Assembly (NCBI GenBank): GCA_940671915.1
Contig: CALNVZ010003430.1
Location: 16,316,111 to 16,380,110 of the forward strand
DNA length: 64,000 nt
Reading direction: 5' to 3'
DNA from: Paracentrotus lividus
Lineage: Eukaryota; Echinodermata; Echinoidea; Camarodonta; Echinidae
Shown: positions 47,530 through 57,586 of the stretch, in pieces
How positions within the stretch are numbered: the stretch's first letter is position 1
Layout: every line of letters starts with the position of its first letter
Made by a program: the position numbers and the translations under genes
The notes under the pieces: generated by a model
The model's input: the letters and a program-made list of their open reading frames with translations, nothing else
Told to the model about the DNA's origin: nothing
Database searches by the model: none

Positions 47530-50319
47530 GATGATCATGATGATAGATGATGAAAATGACAACAATAATGATGATGATGATGATGATGATGACGATGACG
47601 ATAACGATGTTTCTTACAATAAATCCTTACCTTTACAGCCATGATAGATTCAGTAGGTTCATGTCTCACTCTGTCCACAATGCCATATGCTCCTCTTCCT
47701 AAATTTTCAATCACCGTCATATCCTTGGCATACACCTGAAACTCATGACCACTCACTGTCAGTGTTGCCTTGTTGTCTAAACCACCGGGTGGTCTGCAAA
47801 ATAAAATATAGCTTGCTTGAAAAACTCTAGAGAGTATACAACTTAAGTTTAGAAGTGTCTTTTATGTTTGACATAAGCAGCAGCAAACCAATTTCATTTG
47901 CCTACTTGGGACTCTCCCTCGGAGTTTGCTAGCATGCCCAAATTGAGGTGGCTATCGTTTCCAATTGCATACAACAATATATAAATTCAGTTCTTTTATC
48001 TAAACCATTCCAGTGCTCCCATGTTTTACTTTGAAAGTAAATTTCTACATGCACAAGTATTGAAGCACATTATTTACACAATTGGGGCACTTTCAGATTT
48101 TCCATATCGATACATACAATGAATAATGAAATATTTAGACAATAACTAGAAATAAACCTCATAAAATGAAGGAACAAAATGTTCAGTTTAAATTAGGGTT
48201 TGTGGAGGGTTGGTTGATTTTTGTTTGGCTTTCCATTTATAGGATAACTTTTCATGGAAAACACAGGTTTTTCTGATGTGGGCACATGTGTCCCATAGTT
48301 TGCTTTAATCTCTAGAACCATAACCTGAATCATGGCTATCAACAAACATAATTTATGCTAGATCACTGACCGAGTAACTAGCTACAGGATAACATTATAC
48401 AATTTTAAAAACTTACTTTTTCTCTTCCTTCTTAGGCTGTTCATCCTCGAAATTGAACTTTACTCCATGGAATTTCTTTTTACCTGTGATAATGAAATGT
48501 AACCCATGCAAACCATTTAATACAAGTTGAAATGAATGTGATGTTTGACCAATTCTGTGCTACTGTACATGTATCTAATTTAAAAAAAATAATCAGACTG
48601 GATTAAACTCTCAAATAACTATGGATGGAGAAAGTAGTTTTGGCTATTTAGTAAATACGCATGTTCTCTTTTTAGCATGTGTTTTTTAAACACATCTTTC
48701 ATTGTTGTGAAGTACATGTAGTTTTACTACTTAAGTCCATGCGTTTTATAGTGGGGCCCCATATAGGTGGTGTCGTTACATCTGCGCGACAAGCACAAAA
48801 ATAAATAATGATATAAAATGCTAAATACATGTGCTACATGGGTATGCTTGGTATTAAGTTGAAGGGAATTAATCTGGCAATTACTTAAAAGTAAAAGTAA
48901 TGCAAATGGTTAATTAGTTTATGAGTAATTAGCATTTAATTTACTCTGAGTAGTCATTTTTGCACGGTGGAGGAGCATAAATTTCTATTCTTTAACAAAT
49001 TAAGCTTTTACCTTCACATTATCTAAACATTAAACATTTTAATTGGAATATCATCCATTTATGAGTAAAAATGGATCAAATCTGAACTTAAGGATACCTA
49101 ATTAAGCTAATTAAGCTAATTAATTAATTTATCTAAATGAGTAAGATGGTAGTTTAAACTGAAAATTGTTGTCAAACTGTAAATATGGATGCTATATGGG
49201 TAAATTGGGTATTAGTTTGAAGGGAATTAATCTGAAAGGGTAAAGAAAATACCTGTAGTCAATTTATTTATGAGTAATTAATGATTAACTTCCAAGTACC
49301 CATTTTTGTACAGCAGATGAAGGAGGGGAACATAAATTTCTATTTCTCAGTTAGACAAATGAGTTATAAATATCATTGAATATAACATGAAACAGTTTGA
49401 CTGGATTGTAATTTATGAGAATTAATAGTGGGTCAAATTTACAGTCATTAATAGTTACTTAATTAAGCTAATTAGTGGTATAACCTCATATGTGTAACTC
49501 TCAGAGATACACATGTATACCTGTTCACATGTCTTTGAACCAAGAAAAGTCAAATCCCTCGCTATAAGCCAGATCGCATCATTTGTATCAACAATAAGAA
49601 CTGTAAATATATTTTATTGAAGTTTTAAGTGCTTACAAGTAATTAGTGTAACTTCAAAAGGCAAGACCGAGTTATATTTTTGGGGGTAAATAAACATCAT
49701 AACACGTAATTCCCCAAATTTTCCGATGTGAAATTTTCACTGGAAAGATGATCGCGCAAAATTATTTTACCACAACAAACCCCTAACAAGTTATATATTG
49801 TTGGAAAGGTCTGACTTTGAAGAGTTCACATATGCATGTTATTTTCTTGTAGGGTCCTTAGTTTTTTCTCTGCCAAGATTTTTCTGGAAGTACTTCTTTC
49901 CCACCCTTTTTCACATATTTTGATCTGTAACTTCTTACGACTTGACTTTTTGAATTCTTCAGACAATTCTCTTTCAGAATATGCATACTTTTATGGGTAT
50001 AGGGTGTCAAATATAAGAATAATACTCCATTAAACAAAAACGGTACGATTTCTTTGAAAACATATCATGTAACGGAAAAGGGCCCACCTTAAAACGCATG
50101 GCCTTAACTTTTATCCCAACATTTGAAAAAAAATTTAACAAAAAGTTTGTTTTCTAATTATACCAAAAAGATTTGCCACCAATATACATCTAATCTTTAT
50201 CCAGATACTAAAAAACAGAAATCAAAGTACACATAAGACAAGTAAAAATTGAAATTTATTTTTTTCAACTTGGAAAGTATTATAAATGAGGTTGTTATTG
50301 GTTTACCTTTACTCGCCAT
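39919..50319 (-). CDS. MAP2K6: MAP kinase kinase 3/6 (dual-specificity p38 activator), 10 coding exons
   Basis: Minus-strand exons in transcript order: 50319-50307, 48483-48417, 47793-47631, 45225-45106, 44655-44536, 43619-43440, 41561-41484, 41054-40915, 40594-40549, 40011-39919. All GT/AG, phases agree; 1020 nt give 339 residues (human MKK6 is 334). MKK3/6 kinases phosphorylate the Thr-Gly-Tyr loop of p38 MAPKs in stress signalling. Seen: N-terminal basic/hydrophobic docking site (KKKFHGVKF, 6-14); Gly loop LGRGAYGIV (58-66); ATP-binding Lys81 in [11 protein letters not shown] (177-184); DFG (197-199); activation loop [18 protein letters not shown] with Ser207 and Thr211, the same numbering as the phosphosites of human MKK6. 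The family's CKP before YMAPE is SRQ here. MKK3 versus MKK6 cannot be separated; probably a single pre-duplication orthologue. An antisense LINE sits in intron 6. Confidence 0.95.
40020..40325 (-). repeat. Tandem array of MKK exon 10 start plus acceptor
   Basis: Plus-strand units resembling CTGTTTGATGAACTCATGTT CCTATAAAC (functional copy 39990-40018) recur near 40079, 40138, 40236 and 40298, with a shorter piece near 40200, separated by A-rich sequence. Confidence 0.8.
40468..40556 (-). repeat. Duplicated MKK exon 9 donor region
   Basis: ATGTGAAAATAACACTTGAA..ACTAATAAT at about 40470-40518 parallels ATGTGAAAATGACACTTCAA..ACTAATAAT at 40520-40556, which spans the functional donor. The copy lacks the GTAAGT. 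Confidence 0.65.
40549..40594 (-). CDS. MAP2K6: MKK3/6 coding exon 9
   Basis: Acceptor tttccag, donor gtaagt. Encodes [16 protein letters not shown], the conserved kinase subdomain XI (human CLKKNSKERPTYPELM). Its donor region is duplicated just downstream in the transcript. Confidence 0.93.
40915..41054 (-). CDS. MAP2K6: MKK3/6 coding exon 8
   Basis: Acceptor tccattag, donor gtaagc. Encodes [20 protein letters not shown] and a further 26 residues of helices G and H. A 50-bp decayed copy of its start plus acceptor lies 87 bases upstream in the transcript (41092-41141). Confidence 0.92.
41092..41141 (-). repeat. Decayed duplicate of MKK exon 8 start
   Basis: Fifty bases matching 41005-41054 with about eight differences. 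On the minus strand it reads [17 protein letters not shown] after an acceptor-like ttgttag, then meets TGA. Confidence 0.85.
41275..41404. mobile_element. Small MITE-like inverted repeat in MKK intron 7
   Basis: CTCCCCCAGAGGAACAACTC at 41277 is inverted as GGGGAGTTGGCCTCTGGGGA near 41383-41402, with further C/G-rich pairing inside. Confidence 0.55.
41484..41561 (-). CDS. MAP2K6: MKK3/6 coding exon 7
   Basis: Acceptor tttttcag, donor gtaaga; 26 codons, [18 protein letters not shown] then VWSFGITM: the rest of the APE motif and helix F. The LINE insertion (41800-43140) lies in the intron before this exon. Confidence 0.95.
41800..43140 (+). mobile_element. 5'-truncated L2/CR1-type non-LTR retrotransposon with intact reverse-transcriptase frame
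   Basis: A frame without stops runs from about 41800 ([13 protein letters not shown], before the first ATG at 41841) to the stop at 43002-43004. From that [15 protein letters not shown] (16-27), [10 protein letters not shown] (73-82) and YADD (106-109), the RT catalytic motif, then a long thumb/C-terminal region ending [13 protein letters not shown]. The 3' tail has GCGCTTTGGG..CGCAGTATAAATATT followed by ATT repeats, typical of the L2/CR1 group. Endonuclease and the 5' half are absent. It lies antisense in MKK3/6 intron 6. The unbroken frame suggests a recent insertion. Confidence 0.9.
43440..43619 (-). CDS. MAP2K6: MKK3/6 coding exon 6: catalytic and activation loops
   Basis: Acceptor aatatag, donor gtaagt; 60 codons. 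Contains [29 protein letters not shown] and [16 protein letters not shown], with activation-loop Ser207 and Thr211. Confidence 0.97.
43858..44048. mobile_element. 191-bp foldback MITE in MKK intron 5
   Basis: AGGTACCTTACCAAAAGATA AAGCC..GGCC and CTGCGTGAACGCC..CACAGCGG at the left are inverted at 43992-44048. The GC-rich stem arms flank a ~65-bp AT-richer loop. Confidence 0.85.
44536..44655 (-). CDS. MAP2K6: MKK3/6 coding exon 5
   Basis: Acceptor ttttacag, donor gtaagt; 40 codons. Contains [19 protein letters not shown], the hinge region, then the insert-like [19 protein letters not shown]. Confidence 0.95.
45106..45225 (-). CDS. MAP2K6: MKK3/6 coding exon 4
   Basis: Acceptor gacctag, donor gtatgt; exactly 40 codons. 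Contains [16 protein letters not shown] and YGALFQE, matching KRLLMDLDISMRTVDC and YGALFRE of human MKK6 (alpha-C helix and beta-4/5). Confidence 0.95.
46290..46690. repeat. Dispersed repeat with partial inverted arms
   Basis: CCCCCTACAACTATATATTT TCTGAAAGGAAAT near 46294 is inverted at about 46495-46532. The right part (CTTTCAGAAAATGTATAC..GCATGGCCTTA) resembles 49971-50105. Both copies lie in MKK introns. Confidence 0.5.
47373..47590 (+). repeat. (GAT)n microsatellite in MKK intron 3
   Basis: Over 200 bp of mostly GAT triplets with GAC, GAA and GGT variants, starting about 40 bases past the exon 3 donor (minus strand). The poly-Met/poly-Asp/poly-Ile frames over it are artefacts. Confidence 0.95.
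47631..47793 (-). CDS. MAP2K6: MKK3/6 coding exon 3: start of kinase domain
   Basis: Acceptor ttttgcag, donor gtaagg. Contains [18 protein letters not shown] and IMAVK: the glycine-rich loop and the ATP-anchoring lysine. A long GAT/ATC microsatellite begins about 40 bases past the donor. Confidence 0.96.
48417..48483 (-). CDS. MAP2K6: MKK3/6 coding exon 2: p38-docking N-terminus
   Basis: Acceptor atcacag, donor gtaagt. Encodes [20 protein letters not shown]. The basic cluster followed by hydrophobic-x-hydrophobic fits a MAPK D-site. Confidence 0.85.
48833..49510 (+). repeat. Tandem duplication, period ~358 bp, in MKK intron 1
   Basis: GCTACATGGGTATGCTTGGT at 48833 and GCTATATGGGTAAATTGGGT at 49191 both continue with GAAGGGAATTAATCTG, TATGAGTAATTA, CATAAATTTCTATT and AATTAAGCTAATTA in the same order. 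Confidence 0.8.
50307..50319 (-). CDS. MAP2K6: MKK3/6 coding exon 1
   Basis: Encodes MASK plus one base, followed by the donor gtaaac. It is very short but its phase fits exon 2, giving MASKGKKKFHG, close to the SKGKK start of human MKK6. A possible 5'UTR acceptor (tttgaaacag) lies near 50384, so an upstream non-coding exon is likely. Confidence 0.75.
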
Positions 50320-50747
50320 ATTTGCGTATGTTGTAGTGTTGATTGGGAAGAATAAATCGCAGACAGCACAGCAAAGGTTCCTGTTTCAAACAAGAAATAA
50401 ATCCACAGTTAGATTTTAATTTTAACAAGAAATCTAGCCCCAAGATTACATGTTTTTAAAACCAAAAGCACTTAAACAAATGAGAAAACAATATGAAAAA
50501 AAAATCAAGGATAATTAGGCAACTCATAAGAAAGATTCAAATCATAACTTTTAGTGACAAGGTGACTCACTGGAAGAAATATGTTACCAGCAGACAAATA
50601 TTCATGGCAAACGGTAAACCATAATTTGTGCTTTACTCGTTAAAAAAAAGTGGTATACCCAGTTGAATGTCTGGACAGGTTGGACACTGGGACAAACAAT
50701 TTTAACCAGCCATTTTAAATTGGTTTACAACAAGCAACGGCTTTGTC

Positions 50748-50750
<3 letters not shown>

Positions 50751-50781
<31 letters not shown>
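50751..50781 (+). repeat. Poly-T tract
   Basis: About 31 consecutive T, just upstream of the MKK start in transcript orientation. Confidence 0.95.
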
Positions 50782-51716
50782 CCCGTACAAGATTTTAGAA
50801 AACAAATGGACATCAAATATTGATAACAATAATCAATATCATCAAGGTATATTTGGGTCAATCCTGAGGGAAAACAAAAAACAGGCTTAGATTTTTAAAG
50901 TCTCGCTCACGCACCGCACCCGCACACTCAACCTCCCCCTCCCCCCTCCCCAATAGACAAATCCATCAACATCATGACATTGGACAATGATTCACATCCT
51001 TTTTCATACAAATTTTATTATGTATTGTCCGCACAGACGAGCATAATAGTACACTAAAAAACAAATTAACAGCTCTAGAAGGTTCAATATCACCTTATGT
51101 TTGCGTAAATTAAGTTAAACTGTTTCTGATAATAATATCACACTCACAAAAAGTCTAACGTCTGTAAGTAATGATTGTGGTCAGGAACACTCTATCTAAC
51201 GTGTTAGATCTAGCTGCGGGGAAATAAGTGCAGCCACTCACTCACTGCAGCTGCAGGCCAGCGCCTCCTCGAAATATTTGGGCAAAGATTAAGTCAGCTC
51301 AGAAGCTAGTAGAAGTCAAATCAAAGTTCTCCAACTACCCAGAGAGATCGGGGAAATTTCCTCTGCAATATGGCGTGGAATATGTAGATCTAGTCGTCAA
51401 GATTGTCCGTGACAAAATATTCAAAATAAGCCGATTAGTCATCGCCAATCTGCTGTGATCCCATAGATTGAAGCTGGAGACTAATATTTCGATTTCAGAA
51501 ATAGGGTGTCCACAGAACAAAAGTAGAAAAGGAAAAGAAAAATACCACATTTTATAAAAATTAGATCCCAAACGCATTTTCATATTATATTCAGAAGCAA
51601 AAAATGACCATGATTGTTATTGTGATTTTACAGTCTCCTTTCTATTTTTTTTCTATTAAGGTAATATGTAATTATATACAATCTGGATTACGGGGCAACA
51701 AGAGAAAGAGAGTTAG

Positions 51717-51725
51717 AGAGAGAGA

Positions 51726-51782
<57 letters not shown>
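51717..51782 (+). repeat. (AG)n microsatellite
   Basis: AG repeats with one GG interruption, in the MKK/XYLT intergenic region. Confidence 0.95.
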
Positions 51783-51787
<5 letters not shown>

Positions 51788-52089
51788 ATACAGCAGCTGA
51801 TATTCGAGGGCAAAATTGCTCCTGATGAGTTGGATGTTGGTTGGTTGTCCCTTCAAAAATGCTTAACTTATCCAAAAAATCACGCTTCTACTCCGGGGGC
51901 TTTATATACAGTGCAAAATTTTAAACTCTTTTTCTTTTTCTTTTTTCCTTTTTTTCCAGTGCTCCCAGCACACCCAAAATTCAAATTTGAATTTGTTAAG
52001 TATTTAACGATATTCCATATTAATCAAGACTCAGGTAAAGCTGTGGCCCGGTGTCAATGGCCACCTGAAGAAAAATGTCAACTCTTTAG

Positions 52090-52640
52090 TTCAAAATTTT
52101 CCGCTAGCGCTTCTCGCTCGCATTGCCTTTTTTATTATTATAAAGGAATAGTAAAATACAAAGCCACATACATATTTAAAAGCATTCTGTGCTGCCACCT
52201 CCTATTCCAATAAGTAGCTTTTTATGCAACTGTTCTAAAGTGCCCCTCTTTAGTGCCCCTTTCCACTGTGACCCCCAACTTTCGAATTCGTTTCTTTAAT
52301 ACATTTATTTTTCTTCTGAATGAAAACCTTTTGTCAAGATCTTCGGCCTTATAGGGTCTGATGCAGAGGCGGGGGAACCGGGGGCAGGGGGGCACTGTGA
52401 CCCCCACTTTTTCAACCATCCTAAAAGTGCCCGTTTTCGTTAATAAAAAGTGCCCTTTTTTCTTTACTAAAAAGGGCCCTTTTATACTATAAAAGATACT
52501 TTTTAGACTTCTTGAATGTCCCACGAACAATTTCTTTTTAAAGGGGAACTCTTGTACCGTAATTAGAAGTGCCCTTTTCGCTTCACAATTCCTTTTTCTA
52601 AACCCAACATTTTCCGCTCGGCCACTACGTGACCTCGCAT
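52090..52640 (-). repeat. Dispersed repeat with degenerate GCGAGCG..GCG boxes
   Basis: The minus strand has ATGCGAGCGAGAAGCGCTAG CGGAAAATTTT near 52124 and a weaker box near 52640, resembling the core of the array at 57770-58580. Between them, variants of AAGTGCCCTTTT and CACTGTGACCCCC recur. A 168-codon minus-strand frame here (52222-52728) arises from this repeat and has no recognisable domain. Confidence 0.5.
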
Positions 52641-54252
52641 GAATAAAGGAATGCCGAGCAATACGCATGAAACCAATCACCCCCTGCTGTCGGAGGCAAC
52701 TATTGTGAAAGAGTGGTGTCAGAAGCATAATGATGGAGGTGCTTCGGGCTTCGTCCCTCTAAACGTATTTCTAGAGCTAATATTTAAAAAAAAATCATGT
52801 AAAACAAGTAAATCTATTTGCAATCGGAATTTAACATTATTATATTATGGGGGCAATTTTGTCACACTTTGGTTTCAGTGTGTTATAAAGCTTTAAATGT
52901 TTCCTAAACTTCAACTTTTAATGTCTTTAAAAGACGCTTTGCGACCTTGCATATGTCAAAGTTGTCACCAATATCCCCATGCTGGAAACAAACATTGTGA
53001 GGGGGTCTTGTCTGAAATCAACCTCTTAATCCTGTCACATTTATCTGTACACCGCCGTCGTAAAGACAGTGAGATGTGGCCATCAAGGTATGTTCCAAGG
53101 TATATTCTCCTGGCAAATCACACCAGTGTTAGGAAGTTTGTGAGAAGCTTTACTTTTTGGGTTTGTTTGAAGATACCTTAATTCAATTTCCTTTTGTTTT
53201 CATTTCCGTTACGCTTCGGTGCATCGGAGGGTTTCTATTTTATGGTCGGCAATTTCCAGCCGAAGCTCCAGCCATAGACGTTTTTGCGGCTCCAGCGAGG
53301 GGATCTTTCCAGTGATGAGTCAGAGCAATTTAGACATAACTTGACTTCAACCCCCCCCCCTCCGAATGGGCTTCTTTTTTTTGTTTTCTTTCTTTCTTTT
53401 CTTTTACAACTAAGAACTTATCCTACGGTCGCTTCAGATGAGACAAATATTCACATTTGAAGACCCAAAAAGGGTTAGCTAGGCCTACGCCTGCCCCGCC
53501 CCCACCCGGAAAGGCAATATCGACCGGCTGATTTTTAAGCATAAAGACTACACATAATTTGATTTAAAGACTACAAAATCTGAAATAAAATCTGCCCCAC
53601 CCCCCCCACTCATAAATTCAGGATTTGCCACTACAGACAGGGGCGCGTGGTGCCCTGATATTTTAAGTTTATTAAAATTTGTTTTAAAAAATACTCTCAG
53701 AACCGTAATTCAGGAAGAAGTATACGGAAAATGAAGCTAAAACTAATAAAGTGAAATAACAAAAGAAATCAAAAGGACGAGAAATGGGTAATCATTATGG
53801 GTGATGGAACAGAAAATAAAGGATATGTGTATTGTAATCGGATAAATGACAGATAAACACATTACTGCCCCCCCCCCCCTATAAAAAAAAAATAGTGAAA
53901 GTTTCATGTAAAATCGAACGTTGATAATTAAGAGAGTTATAAAGATGTAAGAATTAAGATTGCTGTAATTAGGAGATCCTCTTGTTGGCTATAAGAACAA
54001 TATAGAATCTAATACTATAGGCAATAAGGCAAAGAAAGAGTCCTTGACTAAAACGAAACCGAGAATAATAGTACCAGAACTTTATCATAAAAATATAAAC
54101 AATGACATTTGTAACGGCTTAGTTCCTCCTGATCCTCTTACAAATTTGAAGCAAATGATATGGCTCGAAATCTGTTTGCATGATAAATTATTTTTTTATC
54201 CTTGGAAGATGAACTTCGTCAAAATGCGAAGAACCGTATTGATTTTACATAT

Positions 54253-54351
54253 ACAGGGACCGCGGATCACTTAAAGGGGAGGGGCTGAGCCGAAAGGGGG
54301 CTGAACAAGCTTTTAAAAAATCCCCCCCCCCCCCGGCTCCGCGGCCCCTGT
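54253..54351. mobile_element. ~100-bp inverted repeat with ACAGGG ends
   Basis: ACAGGGACCGCGGA at 54253 pairs with TCCGCGGCCCCTGT ending at 54351; a poly-C tract lies inside. Confidence 0.6.
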
Positions 54352-55431
54352 GATGGGCACAGATTCCGGGTTTGAGGCTCTAAATTCATGCGTCTGACGT
54401 CATGCATAGATTTGGGGAATCCCCTTTACGCGAGCTAAGTTGGTCACGCGCGCGCATTGATCCCCGCCGCGCACTCACCCCGACCCACTTTACAAGCGCG
54501 CATCCGATGTCAACAAAGGCGCAATGCATGGTGGGAATTGTGCACCATGGCGAGACGACGCACTGATGATGTGTGATATGGGAGTCGCATTTTTTATTTT
54601 CCTCGCATGCTGATTTGGACATGTTTGAAGGGAAGCAGAATAACGAAAGAGATAAAGGATTTGAGGCAAAATTTGATTAAACAATAAGAATTCATTCCAA
54701 ATACTAGATCCTCATAAAGGTGCCATTCGACCCAGTCAGTTTTTTTGTGACATGGATGAAGAGTTAAATATTTGACCCTTCATGTTTTTTTAGAGCGTAT
54801 ATTATGCATATCAATATACCTTGTTTTTATGTTATTGAATTTATTCTATTTTTGCTTTTTTAACTAAGTAATACATTTTACACGAGAATTATAGACCATA
54901 AAACAGAAAACAGACTACAGAGTAAATACATTTTACATTTTTTGCATGAACATAAAATTATCTACAATAATAATTATTTAGGCCTATACACTGATACATG
55001 AATTATTAGATAGTGATAAATAGATAGATTGTAAAACGCAGAGACCGCTGTTTACTTTTGGACTTCCTCTTATCAACTCGACGAAATATTTGAGTAGGCC
55101 TACTGTCTTCTGTTTCTACATAATTTCATTTTAGGCTGTTCTTCCAATAGGGCAGTTAATTTAACCATGGATTCTTATTACGATCCATGATGTTCGATGA
55201 TTGTTGGGGGTAGTTTCAATCTAATTTTGAGGTGTGCAATGATGTTAATTAGTTTGACCTTAAAATAGTGTTCGTATGCTACGCTCCCTCTTGCACAGTG
55301 ATTGAAATTTGTTACCCCCCCCCCCCTCACTGTCATGTCGTATTGGCTTTCCTAGTTGTGTTACAAATTTCAAAATGCTTCGCTATATATACCTCATATA
55401 CCAAGAATCGATTTTTAAGGGGATGTCACAC

Positions 55432-55494
55432 ATCCCTTCCCTCCGTCCAACCTAGTTCCTAGGTTGATGCTAGGGTGGACGGAGGGAGGGGAGT
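55432..55494. repeat. GC-rich hairpin
   Basis: CCCTTCCCTCCGTCCAACCT AG pairs with CTAGGGTGGACGGAGGGAGGGG around a 14-base loop. Confidence 0.7.
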
Positions 55495-55647
55495 GAAATG
55501 AAATCGGCGCCCCTGAGCTCCCCTGTACGAAACTGTTGACAGACACGCCTCCAAACACTCCAAAAGAAGAATATAGGCTATAGGTCTATAGTAAATAGTG
55601 GTAGTATTTTACGAGTTGTGATTGGTTGAAATGATGTCACGTGTCAT

Positions 55648-55712
55648 TCACGTTTTTGTTATATTGAACGGTTTTTGTTATATTGAACGGTTTTTTTGTT
55701 ATATTGAACGGT
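55648..55712 (+). repeat. Three short tandem copies
   Basis: TTTTTGTTATATTGAACGG is repeated three times with a 1-2 base length difference. Confidence 0.85.
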
Positions 55713-55917
55713 TTTATCATGTGTTAAAATGAATGGCGAAATCGATTGCTTGTTGCGCTAGCGCGTAATAACAGTAAAATGGTGCGCACAACAATAGAAA
55801 CGCGGAGCAACAATATACGTCACAATAGCTTAATTAGAACCACAAGTTTGGCAAACATTGGCAAAGATAAAACCAGATTAGGCAAGGTCAAATATCTAGG
55901 GGTCTATTTGCTATAAT

Positions 55918-56101
55918 AAATAGTGCATGCTCTATTAATGCAACATTACTAACTATGTGAACTCCAAATACTAAATTATCCCTCGTGCACATCTGTTTCA
56001 ACTCGGCCTACGGCCTCGGTGAAATGAATGTGCCCTCGGGATAATTTAGTATTTGTCGTGCACATAATCTAGTATGTTGCATGGTAGAGCATGCACTATT
56101 T
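55918..56101. mobile_element. 184-bp foldback MITE
   Basis: AAATAGTGCATGCTCTA..TGCAACAT..CAAATACTAAATTATCC is inverted in the right half; the centre is the palindrome-like GGCCTACGGCCTCGG. TATAATA lies at both edges as a possible target duplication. Confidence 0.8.
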
Positions 56102-56246
56102 ATATAATATTTAATTGACAAAGGGGTATGTGCTTGTTTTCAAATCACCATTGCATACAACCATACAGCATAATCTAGGGGTAGGCCTACCCTGGATGGA
56201 TTTTTATCATAATCAGAGGGGTGAGGGCGGGTGCCTCGATCCTCCC

Positions 56247-56287
<41 letters not shown>

Positions 56288-56844
56288 TTCCTCGCCGCGC
56301 AAAGAAAGGCACAGAATAATTATATAAAATTAGTTTGTAAATACAAACCCTTGAAAGTTCTAACACGTAAAATATGAGTCTTAACTTTGAGATTATAAAC
56401 TGTTTTTTAGGATGTATACTTGTTTTTGTTTCATTTGAACGCTTGTAATTCATTTCTTAATAATCATGTCAAATTTAGACAATTCTGGTGCTAAATGACT
56501 AAAAATGAAAAATTTATGTCTGCAAACTAGACTAAAATCCCGGAAATGTGTGTCCACGTAGCGAGGAATGGTATGTGTTAACAAAGAGCTTTTACTACAA
56601 AGAGGGCTTAGTGAGCACAACTAAAGCTGCAAAACAGGTAGCACACAATCTGTGTACGAATTTCTTTTGTGCTTGACGATTATTCCCAGGCTTGACATAT
56701 TAAATTGGTTCCCCAGCTATATAGCGCAAACAAACAAACAAGTCTTTTAAAAAAAGGAGCTTGGGGGTAATAATAACATCATGCAGGGCCCGCTGGGAGA
56801 ACAGCTGTCAAAACTGAAGTGGCTACCCTGGGTAAATAAAACGA

Positions 56845-56845
<1 letters not shown>

Positions 56846-56892
<47 letters not shown>

Positions 56893-56893
56893 G

Positions 56894-56938
<45 letters not shown>
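56846..56938 (+). repeat. (ATT)n microsatellite
   Basis: ATT/TTA triplets with one GATT interruption. Confidence 0.95.
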
Positions 56939-56939
<1 letters not shown>

Positions 56940-57319
56940 TAGCATATTAAATTTGTTTTGGATGCTGAGGAGGGACGGGTGCAAATGATGCACAATTTGG
57001 TCCTTAAAGGGGAAAAAGGGGTGTTGTTTGTTTGTTTGTTTGTTTTTGGGGGAGGGCGGAGTTAAACTCATTATTTCAGCGGATGGGTAGGGGAGGGGCG
57101 CAAAATTGATCTAGGCTGAGTGAGCCCGAATTCATCCGAGACGTTGACTTTGTTGGAATGGAAGGGTACCGGGAGTGAAAGAAAAACAATTAAACTGTGA
57201 TGATTCTAAACATTTATTTTTAAAAAGGCATTCAATTTCCCTTATAGCAACATAAAATAATTTTGAATCATTAATTATCTTTGTAAATTATGCATACAGT
57301 GCTCATTTCTATATCTACA

Positions 57320-57320
<1 letters not shown>

Positions 57321-57378
<58 letters not shown>

Positions 57379-57400
57379 NNNNNNNNNNNNNNNNNNNNNN

Positions 57401-57458
<58 letters not shown>
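57321..57458 (+). repeat. (CT)n microsatellite with assembly gap
   Basis: CT repeats on both sides of 22 N at 57379-57400. The true repeat length is unknown. Confidence 0.95.
57379..57400. other. Assembly gap (22 N)
   Basis: Unresolved bases inside a CT microsatellite; probably a placeholder of uncertain size. Confidence 0.99.
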
Positions 57459-57459
<1 letters not shown>

Positions 57460-57586
57460 ATTCTAGAAAGGGAGAAACTGAAAAACTGAAAGATTGGCAG
57501 AATGAAAGCATTATCTTGCTACATAATGGAGTGTTTTAATACAAAATAAGTCAACAACGTAACAGAAATCAATGATACCGTTTCAC

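Noticed and set aside
47278..47644. Poly-Met/Asp and poly-Ile frames
   Set aside because: Translations of the GAT/ATC microsatellite.
52222..52728. 168-codon open frame on the minus strand
   Set aside because: It is composed of repeated AAGTGCCCTTTT and CACTGTGACCCC motifs and a degenerate CpG box; no domain, splice structure or protein-like composition.
57321..57458. Long Arg-Glu frame across the N gap
   Set aside because: Translation of the CT microsatellite and unknown bases.
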